From Mesostigma viride (taxonomy: Eukaryota; Streptophyta; Mesostigmatophyceae; Mesostigmatales; Mesostigmataceae): a stretch of 64,000 nucleotides of DNA. Both the position numbers and the translations under genes were made by a program. Location of the stretch: contig RPFO01000348.1 in assembly GCA_009746045.1 (NCBI GenBank), forward strand, positions 1,796,801-1,860,800, in the 5' to 3' direction. Shown one piece after another: positions 62,413 through 64,000 of the stretch. The notes beneath the pieces were generated by a model. It did not search any database and had not been told where the DNA came from. It worked only from the letters and a program-made list of their open reading frames with translations. Each line of letters starts with the position of its first letter. The stretch's first letter is position 1.

Positions 62413-64000
62413 CTACTCAACAGGTCTCTTCTTGGCCAAGTTCGTGAGCCGTTTCTCGACGTCTGTCGGAATGGTCAAGATGGCCTGGCGATTGTTAGCT
62501 GGGTTGACAACAATGGTGTGTTCGAACCCCGCGTCCATGCACAGGTAGCAATTGACCAAGTTTGGCTGTTCAGCTTGCGCATCGGCGTCCATTTTGAACA
62601 TCGTCGCCATACCCGGAAATCTGTCCCAGTAGCGCACCCCCACCACCCATTGTCCCTTACGGAACAACTCCCTATCGACCTTGCCGTTTCTGTCGGCCAC
62701 TCGCCTCACGAAAGTAGCGGCCACCTGATAAGGCTCCTGCAAGACTTCCGCTAGCCAATATGGATGATCTGGATCGTGGGACTCATCACCAGAGTAGGAC
62801 TCGACGGCAAAAATGTCTCGCAGCTTCAGTCTCCTTCCCATCATCGTCCTCTCTGCCTGTAGTCTGTTCAGTCGCGTCCCTGCGTGCCCCCCTTGTCCGT
62901 TTGGGTTCCTTTGCACTGGCTCCCCCAGTTTGTGGAGCTTCATCCGAGCACCTCCCACATTCCAGCCGTCCATGTCGGTCCACTCCTTTCGACAATCCCA
63001 CCACCTTTCCTCGGCGCACGCACCGCCACAATAGCAGGAATACTGGCGCAGCATTAAGCGCGTCACATTCGACTTGTCCATGCGCCACCAGTGCGCCTTC
63101 TTCACTCCTTTGATTTCGCCGCGCCCTGGGCTGTAAGGAAGCACCTGCGCGTCGAAGACAAGATTTGCACAAGGGAAAGTTGAAGTTACGAGACCATCGA
63201 GCTAGTTGTGTTTTATTAAGCACTCCTGATCGCCAGGACTCCAAGAACGCCCTAGAAACGACGGCCGGCGTAACTATTCCCTGAACGAGGACTGTACACT
63301 TAATTACCTCGGGGAACTCGAAGAAGTTACGCCTGGTCGTTGTGGTCCCGCCCACCGCCCCCGACGCCAGATTCTCCACCAACTGGGCGGCCGTCTGTTT
63401 GTCCTGGTTCTCTTCCCTGATGTGCCACCTCCTCAACATGCACTTCACAGTCCCACCAGCTCCATCCACCTCCCCCTTTCCGTGCTGCTCCCCAAAGTAA
63501 TTCCACTCAAATGACTCCAGGTGCGGATCCTCCGTCAGCAGCCGGGCCACTTCCGCGATCACATTCCTTGACTTGAACTGCATGGAGCAATTGTCCGACC
63601 ACCCAATGAAGCGCTTCACCTCTACCCCTTCTGACCGTAGTGTCGCCAGGATTTTGAGGATAGCAAAACGGAGGGCCCGCCCGTCCCTTTTCATTCCGCC
63701 CTGTCCGATGAAGTGAAACTCCCTTCTCACGACCTTTCCCGACGCTGGATCCAAGTAGCGCACGATCCAGGGCATAAGGACGAATGTGACTGGATGCCAA
63801 TACTGTGCTTGGAGATTGTGATAGGTGTAAGACTGGTAGTTCTCGGCGTAATCTGTGTGGCATACAAGGTCCCCCACCCGCATCCTTGAGAGACATTCCT
63901 TGGAGGCGTCCGCTTGCCACCACGCGTTGAAGCAATGCTGGATGAAGTCCGGCCACTTGTCCACAATTGCCTCCTTTAGCTCCGTTGGTGTGGACTTGAC
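62413..64000 (-). CDS. transposase-like protein, 5' end beyond window; exons >64000-63308 and 63144-62413
   Basis: The frame is open to the window edge, so the start is not seen. Exon 1 ends at CCCGAG|GTAATT (63308). A 163-nt intron ends at GCGCAG (63145), and exon 2 continues in phase 0 to the stop at 62413. Exon 1 shows CHTDYAENYQSYTYHNLQAQ, FIGWSDNCSMQFKSRNVI and WNYFGEQHGKGEVDGAGG then TVK. Spaced Asp residues before an HGKG..DG.GG motif recall uncharacterised transposase-derived proteins of other eukaryotes. Exon 2 has a Cys cluster (SCYCGGACAEERWWDC) and a C-terminal domain starting HPYWLAEVLQEPYQ with W/Y/V pattern. Unlike the other mobile remnants here its frame is intact and it has a clean intron, so it may be a functional or domesticated gene. 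The transposase link is by motif only. Confidence 0.7.
63145..63307 (-). other. intron of the transposase-like gene
   Basis: GT-AG, 163 nt, phase 0, with donor GAG|GTAATT and acceptor GACGCGCAG|GTG. Confidence 0.75.

Overview
This is nuclear DNA of a eukaryote with many spliceosomal introns, not a bacterial or viral sequence. GT-AG introns, GC-rich exons in a background nearer 50% GC, long tetra- and pentanucleotide arrays, and several retroelement classes suggest a repeat-rich alga, plausibly green, or a similar protist. The sequence does not fix the taxon.

Layout. (1) 774-5347 (+): a two-exon gene for a long, mostly disordered Ala/Gly/Pro/Val-rich protein. (2) 6.7-9.45 kb (-): a decayed LINE. 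(3) 11186-40024 (-): the main gene. I assembled 20 exons whose reading phases agree at every junction except one, and together they encode a TRPM-type cation channel. It has an N-terminal LSDAT/SLOG domain, a TRPM homology region, S1-S6, a TRP-type segment and a C-terminal coiled coil. About 88% of the locus is intron. The introns carry a 1.5-kb 8-bp minisatellite, three tetranucleotide arrays and an R2-like retroelement (RT, zinc finger, PD-(D/E)XK endonuclease). (4) 40348-48116 (+): a copia-like LTR retrotransposon with a 5-bp target duplication, about 320 bp upstream of the channel start codon. (5) 48731-53097: an apparently non-autonomous DNA transposon with perfect 24-bp terminal inverted repeats flanked by TA. 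(6) 53924-56444 (+): a secreted protein of repeated extracellular modules, with one frameshift. (7) 56.6-60.7 kb: two tandem LINE copies, a third remnant, and an inverted-repeat element. (8) 60791-61288: a (CCCAT)n array. (9) 62413-64000 (-): a two-exon gene, cut by the window edge, for a transposase-like protein with regularly placed Asp residues and an HGKG/DG.GG motif.

The genes do not form a pathway. The channel is the most informative finding: a TRPM-like protein with an LSDAT domain in a setting that looks non-animal. Family calls rest on motif recognition by eye and exon calls on splice-site and phase logic; neither was tested by search or transcript data.
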